DNA of 64,000 nt from Scortum barcoo (lineage: Eukaryota > Chordata > Actinopteri > Centrarchiformes > Terapontidae), in assembly GCA_023238725.1 (NCBI GenBank), contig CM041550.1:7821044-7885043 (forward strand), given 5' to 3'. The translations under genes were made by a program, and so were the position numbers. Positions 12,801-24,465 of this stretch are shown piece after piece. Position 1 is the first letter of the stretch, and the number at the start of each line of letters is the position of its first letter. The notes under the pieces were generated by a model that ran no database searches, had not been told where the DNA came from, and worked only from the letters and a program-made list of their open reading frames with translations.

Positions 12801-15800
12801 TTTGTGCAGCCTATCTGTCAAAGGTCTAGTATGAAGATGAGTGTCTAGTGTTAGTAATATATAGTATACTATAAACACTAGTGTTGATTCAGCTTCAGAA
12901 TAATTATATCCATTTTTACTTTCTTGTAATTTGCCCAATAATTCTGCCCTACCTTTTGTTTTTTCTGGAATATAGACAGTCATTGAGTCAGTAATAAAGA
13001 TTTGAAGGCAAAGTAAATCTCACCATAGCACCAAGTTCAAAAGAACAAGCAGTCAGTCTGAAATAACACACTCAAACTAGGTACATTGTGTCTTATCATC
13101 ATCATTTTCACATCATTTTCTTAATATTCATTTTAGGTATGGTTGGTTTTACTGGACGGTATCTATAAAAAAGTGACAGGAAATGATACAAGACTTCACA
13201 AAGGTAAGAAAACTTGACCTTATATCTGGACAGAAAAAAAAAACATTTAAGCCCGACTGCAGATCATATTTACTCCTAGAAAGGTTGTGAAAAAGAGCAA
13301 TTTTTCACTTTTCTACAACCTGTAATGCTGGCTACACTCCCTTCATTTGTACGCAACATACTTTTTCCCCTATTCAACCAGTTTTTTCTTTACCTGCTAA
13401 ACTATCGAAGGGTCTAATCTTATTTCACAGCAACGGGGGGTAAACGGTATCAGTACAAGAATGAAAGCAGGGTTTGAGTGTGAAGGTATAACTGAGCTTT
13501 GGACTCAAGCATACAAACCAATTTGAAAATGTACCTGCATACCTTTAATACACTCAGAGACCAGTTAGGTGTAGGAGATTGTGGTTGTCATGTTGAAATT
13601 TCTGAACTTTATGGGTGAAAGCCCACAACATATTAGGATAAAAGAAAAGAGGAAAAATATTTACTGACTTTCATTGACATGTGATCTTCTTATACAGTTT
13701 GTGTTTGTGTGTGTCCTTTACCTGCACACTTGAAGCTCTGAGCGGTGAGCCCCTTCTCCACAGCCAGGCAGGTGAGGATACTGAGGAAACTGGTGGTGAC
13801 CGACTGCCGCTTGGCTCTCTGGGCCTCCCGTTGTCTCCTTTCCCTGGAGGGTTTGGACCTCAGCAGCACTCCCTGGAGGCCTGGAGCTCCTTCGCCCAAT
13901 TCTCCGCCTTCTTCCTGGGCGGGCCTGTTTGCTCCGACCGCCTCTCGCAGGGCCTCCAGCCATTCCTGGGCCTTGAGCTGATCGTCCGCCCGAAGCCTCA
14001 GTACCTCTTTGGGGAAAGCTACCTGGAAGCAGTCCCCTCTTTCCATCCATGGCTCTCCGTTCTCCGGCTCTTGATCGTGCTGCACGGACAAGCAGGAGGC
14101 CAAGGAGTACTGGAGGACGGGCTGGGACACGGATCCACGGCCCTCAGTGGGGAAGGCCCGGAGAGCAGACCTGGTCAGGACGAAGGTGAAGGCCCGCCAG
14201 TTGTTCTGATCCACCAGCTGGTGGAGTACACCAGCTTTGAGCACGTCCTGGCAGCGCTGCGTGAACAGAGGCAGGGTGGTGGGTCTGCTCAGGACAGTGG
14301 AGTTGGGCTGGAGAGAGAGCGACGCCTCTGCCGAGTTGGGGGTGTCGCTGTCTCCGTCGGGCCTGGTGTCGAGCCCGGACGGAGACGGCGACGAGGAGGG
14401 CGAGGACATATGGGCGCGGGAAACTTGGCAACCTGTTGGTTTTCCACCCCGGCCTTACGCTGGCGGTTCTCCTGCCTCACGGGTCTGGCCGCCTGCACCT
14501 TCTCCCACATCAGCCGTCTCCACTCCATGGCCTCCCATTGGCTGGCCGCCCTCAGCTGGAGACGCGTGCTGTTAAAGAACAAAGCCTGGAGCGTGCGTTG
14601 ATCGCCAGGCTGGGTGATCTGGCCGGGCTGGCTGCTGGGTGCTGGTGAGATGACGCTCTGGCAGTGTGACAGAGAGTAGGCGGTGCCCAGCTGGCGGTTG
14701 GCGCTGCTGTCGAGAGTGTACAGCCGGAGCTCGCAGGGCGTCAGCTCGACATGACAGGGCATCCATCGGCCCCGGGGCCCCTCGCGCTGCTCCATCGCAC
14801 CCTGCTTCACCACACTGCTGCTGCTGCTGCTTTTATCAGCTGCACGGAGATACAGAGGAGGAAGGACAGGAAAAAGGTGAGAAATGAGACACAGATGAGT
14901 GATGTAAGTGTGTTGAGGATGACTACGTCTGAGCAGTTTTATTCAGAATAAACAACATCCCTGTTTCAGTCATGTTTTCGAGCTACATGTATTTCATATC
15001 ATATATTTTCACCGCCATCTTTGCACATATCCTCACTATTTTTTCGACCAACACCACCTAAAGCCAAGCTGTCATGAGAGGCCTCACAGTGACTGTAGGG
15101 TCCACAAAGGCCTCTGACACAACTCCTCCAGATTGATCCACATTTCTAAGCCATCCATCTAAATGTTTTAGATAATCATTGCTGAGTCAGTTCATTTCCA
15201 AATGTGCGACTTCCCGCAGAGCTTCAGGGCCAGAGGTGGTGTACTTAGCCCTGTTGTGGAGACACTCAGAGTGGGAATATAAAGACAAATGTAAAAAATG
15301 ATGTAAGAAATTTCTAGGAACTTTTTTATGCTTTATTTTCCATCGGTCTGGGTCTCCACTGGAATCTATTGTAACTACTGTAAAACAAAGTTGACTGAGA
15401 GTGGTTGATAATCAAAAGACTGAAATAAAGTTAATGTATAGCTTAAACTAATACTGGTTCAAATTACGAGCTCACTTGGGTCACTGTGAGATAACACTTT
15501 CAGACATTAAGACTAAATGCATGGCAATGAACTGCATCCTCCTGGTTTGCTTAGACACTTAGCATTTCTCCCAGTTCTGCACACCTCTAATGATCTCAGA
15601 CACCTTAATCTAGATGGGCCAGTTTCCTACAAAAGGTAGCTTATCTGAGACTTGCGGGTCTCACATGAGCATTGGTGTTTTGGTAAGCGATAGCCGTGCA
15701 GGGTTGCTCCTCTGAGAACGTTCCTCGTCACCAAAGCAGAAAGAAACAATATTGTCGAGGAGGCCATGGGGCAACCTGTCCCACTTTCTTAATCTGCAGG

Positions 15801-16331
15801 CCGGAGGCACACCCTCTCCCTATTTTGGCCTTTTCTCTCCGTTCTGCTGCTCAGGAGGTTTGTTTTACCCTCATTTATGTCTGTCCTCTCTCTCTGTCTC
15901 CTCTTGTGATTACGGTGCGTTTACTCCTTGATTGAGGAGGGTTTAGACTCAGGCAGACAACAAGCGTGACCTCTGCTAGGACACAAAAACTGCCAGCCTT
16001 TATTATGAGCTATGCTGCACTCACCACCGGCCTGAAAAATGCTTTAGTAAAAAAAAAAATTTTGTTCGGATAGCAGCCGACAGCAGATCTATCCTAATGT
16101 CTAATACCAAATAAACCTCAGGACTTACAACAACGCTCTTAAATAAAAGAGAAGTTTTGCACATATGTGGAATAATGAAGCCACACAAAAATATGGTGCC
16201 ATGTTTTGTTGCCTGTTTTTTATCTGATGTCTGTTTTCTACAACACGTCCTTTGCTCTCCACCATTTTAGATGTACCGAAACTTAGATCGATAGATAGAT
16301 CGATAGAGATAGATCGATAGATAGATAGATC

Positions 16332-16406
<75 letters not shown>

Positions 16407-16676
16407 CTCTGTATGCACTTTCTGAAGTTCATATAAAAAGGTCAAACTGGAGGTGCGGCAGTGATTCAGCGTGTCAGATATCTGAATCATTCCAAAAAAC
16501 AAACTTTTCCACATGCCAGTGGCCCGAGGATAGATATCTGTGAACATTAGCCATACTTCAGTGGTTTAAGCAGCCAGAGTTTCACATCAGCTGATGAAAC
16601 CAAACTGGGCAAAGAAAAAAAATGCATCAATCTTAAAGGTTCTGTTTCGATTTCACCCTCAAACCACTGTATCACC

Positions 16677-16709
<33 letters not shown>

Positions 16710-19700
16710 AGAGAGAGAAGCACCTGCTATACAGAGGAGGTCAGCATAAACAAAGAGCTGGTGAAACTGGTGACAAACTGCTGAATATTCAGGACTTAAA
16801 ATGGACTGATAAACTGTGATGTATTATATAAGCTCTTTTCAGGTGCACTAACTTGGTTATTTGTAGCTCAAAAGATGTACACGTCCAAAATAGACACATT
16901 TGGATATAAAGAAATGTTCTTTTTAATGTAGATTATATCCATTATTATTATACAGTTATTATTTAGACAGTATGTAGGTATGACCTGCTTCAAAATGAAA
17001 CAGTTACCTAAACATGACATCTAAAAAAAACCTTTTCAGCATATATCCCAATTGTAATCTTTATATCTCCACATCTTTTAATATATAAATGGACAGGTTT
17101 ATTTAAGAATAACAAGCGCCCACTAAACCAATGCCACACACTGATTAATTGTAAAAACATACCAGGAGCAGTCTAATTGGCAGCTATTGCATTTTGTTTC
17201 TTTAACGTGTTAAATCACTCGAGAGGGGAAAGAGGAAAAGCTAAATCCTTCACAGCTTGTGTTAAGTGGACGCTGGCGAGTCAAGTGCCTCATCAATCTT
17301 ATCAAAACAGCAGCAGACACGGAGTCACTCTGGGTCTCGGACTTTGCATGTTAACAAACCTTTTTTCCTAAAAGGAACAAATGAATATGCAAATAAGTTT
17401 AGCTGGAAACAAGTCCGGCTGATCGGCAGTCTTCACGCCTGGGAGGGTCGAGGCGAGAATGATGCATTGTGGGGAGGAAAACTGCTCTGTTCAATTAGCC
17501 TTTGTCTCCACCTGGTAGGTTTTGACATCAGACTTTAGTAATAGTCTAATACACACACATGAGCCTTCAACCAGAGTTAACATTTTTCTCTCAGCGCTGA
17601 AAACTTAACTCTCCGGTGCCGCTGCCCTCGAGTCAGTCAGCCTTAAACAAGCTACCTCGCCCACTGATGAGGAAGCCAATCAAAATACCATGCCTCGTTT
17701 TGCAATCTAACAGACACCCACGCTTTCCTGGACACCAAAGTACACATCGGCTGCAAGTGAATGAGGCGGAAAAGGCACACACACAGGTACACCATCATAT
17801 TATGCTGCTATTGGTCATCGTAGGCTTTCCCAGCATGCACCGGGTGAGAGGTACAGTAAAGTTACACACTAGATAGGCTGTCATAAGCACTTAAACATAC
17901 ATTAACATACATTTTTGCAGCTGAAATAAGTGGCAATATTTCCAGAAGTAAGAACTTGTACATCAGACGACATATTAATAGAGAGCGTGTGTGTGTGTGT
18001 CATCTTGGACTAAATACAGCGGTAAATCCCTGTGTTGAGTAAGTCCAGTATTTAGGGGGGGAAGGATGTATGTCATGAAAGAAGTGCTAGAGTTTGTGCA
18101 CATACAAAAGGCACTGAAACACAGAGGGAGCATTAAATCATATAAATTCACCAGAAAGACAAACATAAACATGAACAGACGCAGACTAAATCAAGGCATC
18201 GCAAGTGTGATGAGGATACACACCTTGAAAATTCAAAATCTGAGAAAATGCTACTGAGGACAAAGGAGTGAGATTCAGTAAATATTCATACTGTTAGTCG
18301 GGGAACATGCCCATTGGCTATTTGTGGATAATAAACACGGACAAAAGAAACTCCAGTGGTCAAACTTGCATGAAATAGTAGAAAATTGGTTGCCTGGTGT
18401 ATCTGAACGCATCATTATGCGGGAGTTCACTTATTCATGGTTCACACGGTACCACAGTACTCTCTCTAAATTCCTGCCGAGCCACCAGTTTACATTCAAC
18501 ACACCTGCAGCTGAGACATCTGACAGGCCAGAGCTGCTCCGGGTTTTTGTGTCATTCAAAGTCACTGCCTCTTCTGGAGCCAGTTTTCTATTTGTTTATT
18601 TTTACGTCTGCTTCAAATTAAACACTCAAAGCCATCAATTTAGCTTTTACTTAAAACTGGGGCTGCACTGCACATAATGATTATTTTTAATGAATCTATG
18701 AATTGTTGCCCAAGGTGACATCTTAAAATAGCTTTTCATCTGAATTGAAGTCCAGAAAGCCAAAATATTTTAACTAAATGAAAAATAAAATGGGCCCTGG
18801 GTTCGATTCCCGCCTGGGGCCCATTTGCTTTGTGTCATCCCCTCTTTCTCACATTTACTGTCTCTCATCAGCTGTCCTATAAATAATACAGGGTAAAAAG
18901 CCCCAAACCAGCAAATATTTGGGATTTTTGTTGGATAAATGACTTGAACAACGTTGATGTTTGCTGATTGATTTATCTAAAATAATGTTTTTTATTATTC
19001 TCCCACATCCTCCAATGTGGGAACATGTATTTGTATAAACAGCAAATACTGCCTCATCATTCAGAGGATTAGAACGATTAACTGTAAAAGTTTCATGTCT
19101 GCTGTATTATATCTGTCACTTACTTACACTCTTCACTGTTTCACAGGTGCATATTTTCACATTAAAAGCATGTACCTTGAATTTTAGTGTAACCAGAAAC
19201 AGAAGATAGATTACAAGAATGATAACATAACAGATGAATGCAGCCTTTAGAGTTTAGTGAGCAATGTTATGAAACATTATTAATAAAAGGGCTTTACATA
19301 GAGCCTCTCTAGTCCCACGTATACATGTGTATTGTGCATATAATAATGATAATCATTTCCATTCACCATCTAAACATCCCCAGCTGTCACTAATGGAAAG
19401 GCAAACAGACTACTATTTTTTTCGATGTGAATGCAGAGACATAGCGAGGCCGAGCTAAATCACTCTGCCTTCTGCTTATTACCGTCCTTTTCCTACTTCT
19501 CTCCTTTCAGTACACATCCAGCCAAACTAAATAGCCTGATGCCTTTTCACACATATGCTAATACTAAATAATCCTGCCAGTATCAGGGGCCGGGTAATTG
19601 GGTTGCCTCTTCTCTCGCCTCATTTGAGTCCATTTGCTGACAGGATTACAGGCTATTATCCCTCAGGATCCCTTAGGATCTCCTTAGGCCTTCAGATGGC

Positions 19701-19719
19701 CAAAACACACAAACAAATG

Positions 19720-19751
<32 letters not shown>

Positions 19752-21777
19752 TGGGCTCTCTCCCTGAATACTGACTGTCATAGCACAGCTGTGTCATTTC
19801 AAGTTATCATCATCTTCTGTCATTATTGCTTTCTCTGAGGATGCTTCAACATAAGTACAGCATACGCCCCGATCTGCAGCACAAATAGTCCGGGACTTCT
19901 GTCCCCCAAAAGCCTCTCTGAAGGCTGAGAAAGCTTTGCGGTGAACGGACGGTCGATCGGAGCAGAGGAGGATGAGAAGGTGTGCGTGTTTCTGACATGT
20001 AGGGGCTGGCCTGTAGAGTTTACTTCACTGTTTAATGAGGTGGTCAGTAGACATCACCTGATAATGAGTCAAAGCAACAACAATGGCTCTTCATGCCACA
20101 AAAGTCCAAAGAGGCAAAACCGATGTAATTAAAAGGGTCAGATCATCCAAATCAGAAAAACATATTTTTCAACTTAACTTAAGTGACAGCTTTAAGGATA
20201 ATAGTGTGGGCATCATTTATCAAGATACTGATAGATTTGTTACCACCAAAATATAAAATATAAAATATATAAGAAGGTTAATGAGATTTTGTTTGTGCTG
20301 CCCAAAGCATTAAAAACTGCATTTAGAAACTCAACAACACCACGTCTTTTCAAAAAGTGCCTTTTCAAATTATACTCAGGTCAGGTCTTGTTTTACCCAC
20401 ATGGGTCAGTGTCGATATGTGTCACATGTAAGCAAGACACATAGAGCTTCATAATCACAGATGGAGGAAATATTTTAAGAGAACTGTCATCTTCTTGAAT
20501 AAAGTGTACGTGAGGAAGTTTTTTGGATGTCTTATACCTTGAATATCAAATACTTTCCAATAAGAAAAGGCAATGTGGAAAAAAACTTATATCACTGTAT
20601 ATGTTTACATTGTGATAAAGTAAATCATCTGGTGATTCAACAAGAAAAAACATATAGATTAAATAGCTAAATATTTAAGGTAGTACATCATGCTGAGGTA
20701 AAAATCCAATATTGCAAGGAAGAAGTAGGATTTGCATATTTGCAACATTGCCACAATGGCTTAATACAATCAGATATTTGCTTGTGATTTTGGGCTATTT
20801 AAATGAACATTAACTCATTAGACACTTTTATACTCCAATCAAACATTAATCAGCAAATTGCAAAATATACAACTAAGGAAGAATGTAGGAATATAAAACT
20901 AAGTAACTTTACAGTTTATTTATTGTAAGATGTGCCAAATAACCATCCTTTGCACATGATCAGGTATAAAGGCGGCCATGTTTGTATGCATCCAAATAAA
21001 GTGCAAAAGCCTCCACTAAACAATGAAGTTATCTGTTGATTATTTCTTTAATTAAAATCAATAAATCTTTAAAAAGTAAGAAAATTATTTTTTTTGTCCG
21101 GTCACTCCCCAAAGTTTAGCAAAATTGCAGCCAACTGATTTTCACATAATTAATCAAACGACTTATATTTTCAGCTCTGTCACAGTCTGGAAATATTTGG
21201 ACACTTAACAATCACATCATACCACACAGACTCACACTGTGAACGTGGACTCACCGTCTTGCTGGTGGTTGAGGATCATGTTCTTCAGAGTGTTGCAGTC
21301 CACAGTGGGCAGTCCATTGTCTGTGTACGCAGACGGCCGGTAGTTGACGTCCGACCTGGACCGGTTGTGTCCCTTCTTGAAAGCAGAGCTGGACGAGGAG
21401 TTGGCGGCATTGTTGGCGCACTCCTTGGTGTGGGCTGCCAGGTCGTTGGTGGAGCGCGCTCGACTTCTCTTGCCGTGCCTAAAACCCATCCCCAGCCCCA
21501 ACACGCTGAAGTTGTCGGCCCAAGCCAGGCCTAAGGGCCCCACCTCCGGCTGCTCTCCGGCCAGCAGGTTCCACACGCCGCTGGAGCTCAGCTTCCCCAG
21601 CGCGGCACTGGACACCTCCTGCAGCTGTTTGGGCTGCCTGGATGGCTGGAGGCTCCCTGTTTGAGTTTGGCTTGGACCTTGGCCTTGTATCCCATCCATG
21701 CAGTGGATAAAGTCCTCAGTGGCCTCGAGAGCCGGGCTGATGTCGCCCACCATGTCGAGCTGCTGAAGACCCTCCAT
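3269..21777 (-). CDS. plekhm3: PLEKHM3-like PH-domain adaptor (partial; 3' exons off the left edge)
   Basis: Visible coding exons on the minus strand: 21777-21255 (start ATG at 21777), 14839-13722, 4369-4224 and 3462-3269. Exon 1 ends in phase 1 before GTGAGT and exon 2 resumes in the matching phase after TGCAG. Exon 2 encodes the first PH-like domain (CHVELTPCELRLYTLDSSAN) and the second (DQNNWRAFTFVLTRSALRAF), then KRQSVTTSFLSILT. Exon 3 carries the zinc-binding Cys/His block (CQRPVGL, CYYSGWYYCQSCH). Exon 4 encodes VSKQAKEFLEFVYEEPLLDV and ends AEDLRRR. All match the PLEKHM3 order; the family acts on endosomes and lysosomes and binds phosphoinositides. The remaining Rubicon-homology C-terminus is not found in 1-3268 and must lie further left. 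Odd: exon 2 is 1118 bp, which is out of phase with its neighbours; the frame changes between about 14440 and 14289 (see findings). I am sure of the family and fairly sure of the paralogue. Confidence 0.93.
5420..5646 (+). mobile_element. tRNA-derived SINE, near full length
   Basis: It begins GGGCGGCACAGTGGTGTAGT and contains a pol III B box (GGTTCAATCC) typical of a tRNA-related head. The body has the widespread teleost phrases GTGTGGAGTTTGCATGTTCT, CTTCCTCCCACAATCCAAAG and GACATGCAGGTTAGGTTAAT, followed by GTGTGAATGTGAGTGTATAG and a short (TGGA)n tail. It lies within the plekhm3 intron, in the opposite orientation to the gene. Moderate divergence suggests an old copy. Confidence 0.88.
9510..9553. 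repeat. (GA)n microsatellite
   Basis: Two runs of GA dinucleotides separated by ATAC, preceded by a nine-G run at about 9497-9505. The open frame across it is low-complexity. Confidence 0.9.
9793..9880. repeat. Compound (GT)n-(GA)n microsatellite
   Basis: A GT run of about 40 bases turns into GAGAGT/GAGA repeats. Open frames through it are pure repeat translations. Confidence 0.9.
11620..11745. repeat. Polypurine tract
   Basis: About 125 bases of G/A-biased plus strand (GAAGGGGGTGGGG, GGAGGGAGGGAGGG, AGAAAGAAAGGGAGG) with few pyrimidines in its core. Such tracts can adopt triplex (H-DNA) structure. It lies in the plekhm3 intron. Confidence 0.6.
16285..16407. repeat. (GATA)n / (GATC-GATA) tetranucleotide array
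   Basis: About 120 bases: an interrupted 5' part mixing ATCG and ATAG units, then an uninterrupted run of about 20 GATA units. The 140-codon minus-strand frame over it (YLSIYLSI...) is the repeat translated, not a gene. Confidence 0.95.
16675..16704. repeat. Poly(A) run
   Basis: An A homopolymer of about 27 bases followed by a purine-rich stretch. No recognisable retroposon body precedes it, so an origin as a retroposon tail is not supported. Confidence 0.7.
18791..18823 (+). other. tRNA 3'-half-like hairpin with perfect B box
   Basis: A 7-bp perfect outer stem (TGGGCCC with GGGCCCA) encloses a T-arm-like sequence, GGGTTCGATTCCCG, that contains the exact pol III B-box consensus GGTTCGATTCC at 18800-18810. 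No D arm or anticodon arm precedes it, so this is not an intact tRNA gene. It may be a truncated tRNA or SINE remnant. Confidence 0.5.
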
Positions 21778-21921
21778 GGCTGGGCCTTCCCCTCAGCTAC
21801 AAGCCTCACAACTAGATGTTTTTCCTAAATGGGCATGAAAACCCCGTCAACTGCATCCACATGTCCAAAAAAAACAAACAAGCAGTCAGCTGGTCAAAAG
21901 TCCTTTACGTATGCAGACAAC
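21778..21921 (-). other. plekhm3: plekhm3 5' untranslated part of the first coding exon
   Basis: Read on the minus strand, a pyrimidine-rich tract (TTTTTCACCCTTTCCCAG) ends at 21922, a strong 3' splice site 144 bases before the start codon at 21777. This suggests that the first coding exon runs from 21921 and that at least one noncoding exon lies upstream. Inference from splice-site appearance only. Confidence 0.45.
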
Positions 21922-22080
21922 CTGGGAAAGGGTGAAAAAGATTCAAGCAGCCTGCAGGTTTTATAGTCTGTTGTCTGAAGCCACGTCCTGCTCTGCCTCT
22001 CCAGGCGGGACCTTCATCCAGGGCTATGGTCTTCTTTCTCAATGGTGTCTCTAGCTCTGAAGGAAAAGTTGACTAACTCC

Positions 22081-22094
22081 CGGGGGGGGGGGGG
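22081..22094. repeat. Poly(G) run
   Basis: About 14 consecutive G residues, 300 bp upstream of the plekhm3 start codon. Runs like this are prone to sequencing length error. Confidence 0.8.
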
Positions 22095-24139
22095 GCTACA
22101 GCAGCTTTATGCCAGAGCTAAACACGACTCCCCAAATTGAGCCAAGTTGGGTGTCAAACTATGTTACTTAGCCAGACAAACACACACACACAAACACTTC
22201 CCTCCGCTCAGGCTGAGATGTTAAAGGTGTAGAGACAAAGTGTGGAGGATGTGAAGTCCAAACCAACCATCCACTTTATTATTGGTGCTCTTTTGGCCCG
22301 TCAGGTGGCTGCGAGGTCATCAGATGGAGACTTTTTGTGGTTTCACTGTAAGAAAACGGAAGACAGAAAGAGGAAATCTTAAAGAGGAAGCACAAGACGA
22401 CGAAAACAAAGGATGGAAACGTGGCTGACAGTGAGAACACTGTGATTCATTTATACCGAAAACCGACTCTCGTTCCAGGCGCTTTCAGAGGCTTCGCCAA
22501 GAGAAAATGTTAGATAAGGTGAAAATGAAGCCTCCAGTTGAACAACTTTAAGCATCAATCAACGCCGACCCACCTACAGTATCTTCATCACATCGGACCA
22601 GAGCTTCAGATTCCTCCTCAGCAAATAGAAACGATCATCCTGCCTCACATGTCCTGATGAAATAATACTTGACTTCCTCTTCAGCTGCTTATCAGCGAAC
22701 TGAGCAGGCAGAGAGGAAGCAGGTCTGGGTGGGGTTCCCATCCAGCTGCCCGACCGCCTATCTCCTCTGTCTCTCTCCCTCTCTCTTTATATACCTCTGT
22801 CTTTATCATTTGTGCTCTCTCACCCTCATTGATTTCCCCCCCTCCACAGCTCAGCCTCTTTCACTTTTCTGTACATATAAATTATTTAAAGGCCATTACA
22901 TCACTGCAATTCAATTTCTACTCGGGCCAGGCGATACGTTGAATATTTACGATCTATCCATGATCATTTGTTGGAGATAAAAAAGAGGGTATTATCACAT
23001 AGATCACTGTGAGTTTAATCCTCTTTATGGGTTTTATTTGTGCGTTTATTTTGCATTTATTAACTTATATGCATTATGTTTACTGCCAAGTAAGACCATA
23101 CAGTCCTCTGCTGCATAGCATCAAGACATTTAGTGCTGGTAAACAGTAACAACATTACACTGAAATTGCTGACCCACTCAACTGTTTGCCATTTTCACAA
23201 TTACGATCACAATCACTTTCTTTCTCTTTAGAATGTATTTCCCATTATATCTAATGCCATTAGATGATAAATAAGAAAAATAAATCATGAGACAATAAAA
23301 AGTGAAAGTAAAATTAAAAAAAGTGCGTGTGTGTGTGTGTGTAAAGGACAATAAAGGGGCCAAAAACTCACTATCACTGACTAATTTATGTTTAATTTTT
23401 AATTATGTGATCATGGGGGGGTGATCACCTTAACCTCTGAAAAACAGCTTACTTACACACTTTATGTAGGTTTTTCTTTTCATTTGTCACCCGTCTGAAT
23501 GTACCATGACATCATCTGCCTGCAGTTACAGCTCTGACCCAACTGAGCGTCGTCATCGAGGTTAGTTACTCATCGAGCTTCCCGCTGAACTCCGGCTGAC
23601 TCACACATGCCGTCGAGCCAAAACAGCAAACACCAGCAGGGAAAACACAGATTGTGATACTTTTCATCAGCACTGATGTAAACTCAAACATGAAGCAATG
23701 CTCTTTGGAATTTCAGGTTAATACTCATCCTAAGTTTTACTCTCATCACTACTGACTGAATGTGAACGTTTCATGTTACATCTAATTTCAATCAGACTAA
23801 TAGGACTGATTTTAAGGTGTAACAATGGTACAGCTGTTTGGGGTTTTGTGCAGATTTAAAAGCTATGACTTTATTTTTTATTTTATGTGACAGATATACT
23901 GTATTATCTAACTGTGAAATAATTATTTTCACTTTAGAGAAGGCAGAAATACAGAGAAGTTTTAGCCTAATTTCTTTACAACAAATATCTGACCAACCAT
24001 TTAGGCTGCAGGTTTTTAACTTTATTTATCATCTAAAAGTCTAAAAGACTCACAAAAGCTCATGATATACAAAAACAGAAAACAAGAGTACACTGTAGAG
24101 GCTTGAAAACATATCTGAAGCACAATAAGTTAGGGCTTT

Positions 24140-24465
24140 AAAGTAATATGTCAGTCATTTTTTCACTTAATTGATTAGTTTGTTTGGTCTGTAAAAGGTC
24201 AGAAAATGGTGATAAACGTCTTTCCAAGTCCAAGGTGATGTCCTTAAATGTCTTGTTTTTTCCACAAACCAAAGACATTCAGTTCACTGTCATAGAGGAC
24301 GAAAAAAAAAACAAAACAGAAAACATTCTCATTTGAGAAATGAAATCAGAACATTTGTACCATTTTCCTTTAAAAATGACAATTAATTTATAATCAAAAT
24401 AGTTGGCGACTAACTTAATAACTAAATTAATCTTAACTAATCATTGCAGTTCTACAATAAATATG
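24140..24465 (+). repeat. Dispersed teleost repeat
   Basis: It contains phrases I recognise from a very common teleost interspersed repeat: TTGATTAGTTTGTTTGGTCT, GTCAGAAAATGGTGATAAAC, CCAAAGACATTCAGTTCACT, CACTGTCATAGAGGA, ATCAAAATAGTTGGCGACTA and ATCATTGCAGTTCTA. No coding capacity. A short related fragment may lie near 10990-11060. Family name not assigned. Confidence 0.65.

Larger units (their letters stand above)
4370..13721. other. Large plekhm3 intron with repeats
   Basis: This 9.35-kb stretch separates the zinc-finger exon from the double-PH exon. It holds a SINE (5420-5646), a purine-rich strand bias at 6830-7210 and 11620-11745, a LINE-tail-like fragment near 8920, (GA)n at 9510-9553 and a (GT)n/(GA)n compound repeat at 9793-9880. 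Open frames here show no family resemblance and mostly cross simple repeats. Just inside the 5' end of the intron the sense strand is AC-rich (GGACACACACAAACAC). Confidence 0.6.
14840..21254. other. plekhm3 intron between first and second coding exons
   Basis: No coding exon is readable. It holds the (GATA)n array at 16285-16407, poly(A) near 16675-16704, a tRNA-like hairpin at 18791-18823 and (GT)n near 19720-19750. Two non-repetitive stretches (17385-17520 with an ATGCAAAT octamer, and 19560-19700) look denser than background and may be conserved noncoding elements. Confidence 0.5.

Noticed and set aside
13681..14601. 306-codon plus-strand open frame
   Set aside because: It is the antisense shadow of the GC-rich plekhm3 double-PH exon, which has clear family matches on the minus strand.
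16125..16547. 140-codon minus-strand frame rich in YLSI repeats
   Set aside because: Translation of the GATA array.
18324..18677. 117-codon plus frame
   Set aside because: No recognisable domain, no splice context, AT-rich intron DNA and opposite to plekhm3; likely chance.
18791..18823. Functional tRNA gene
   Set aside because: Only a T-arm-like 3' portion is present; no D arm, anticodon arm or A box.
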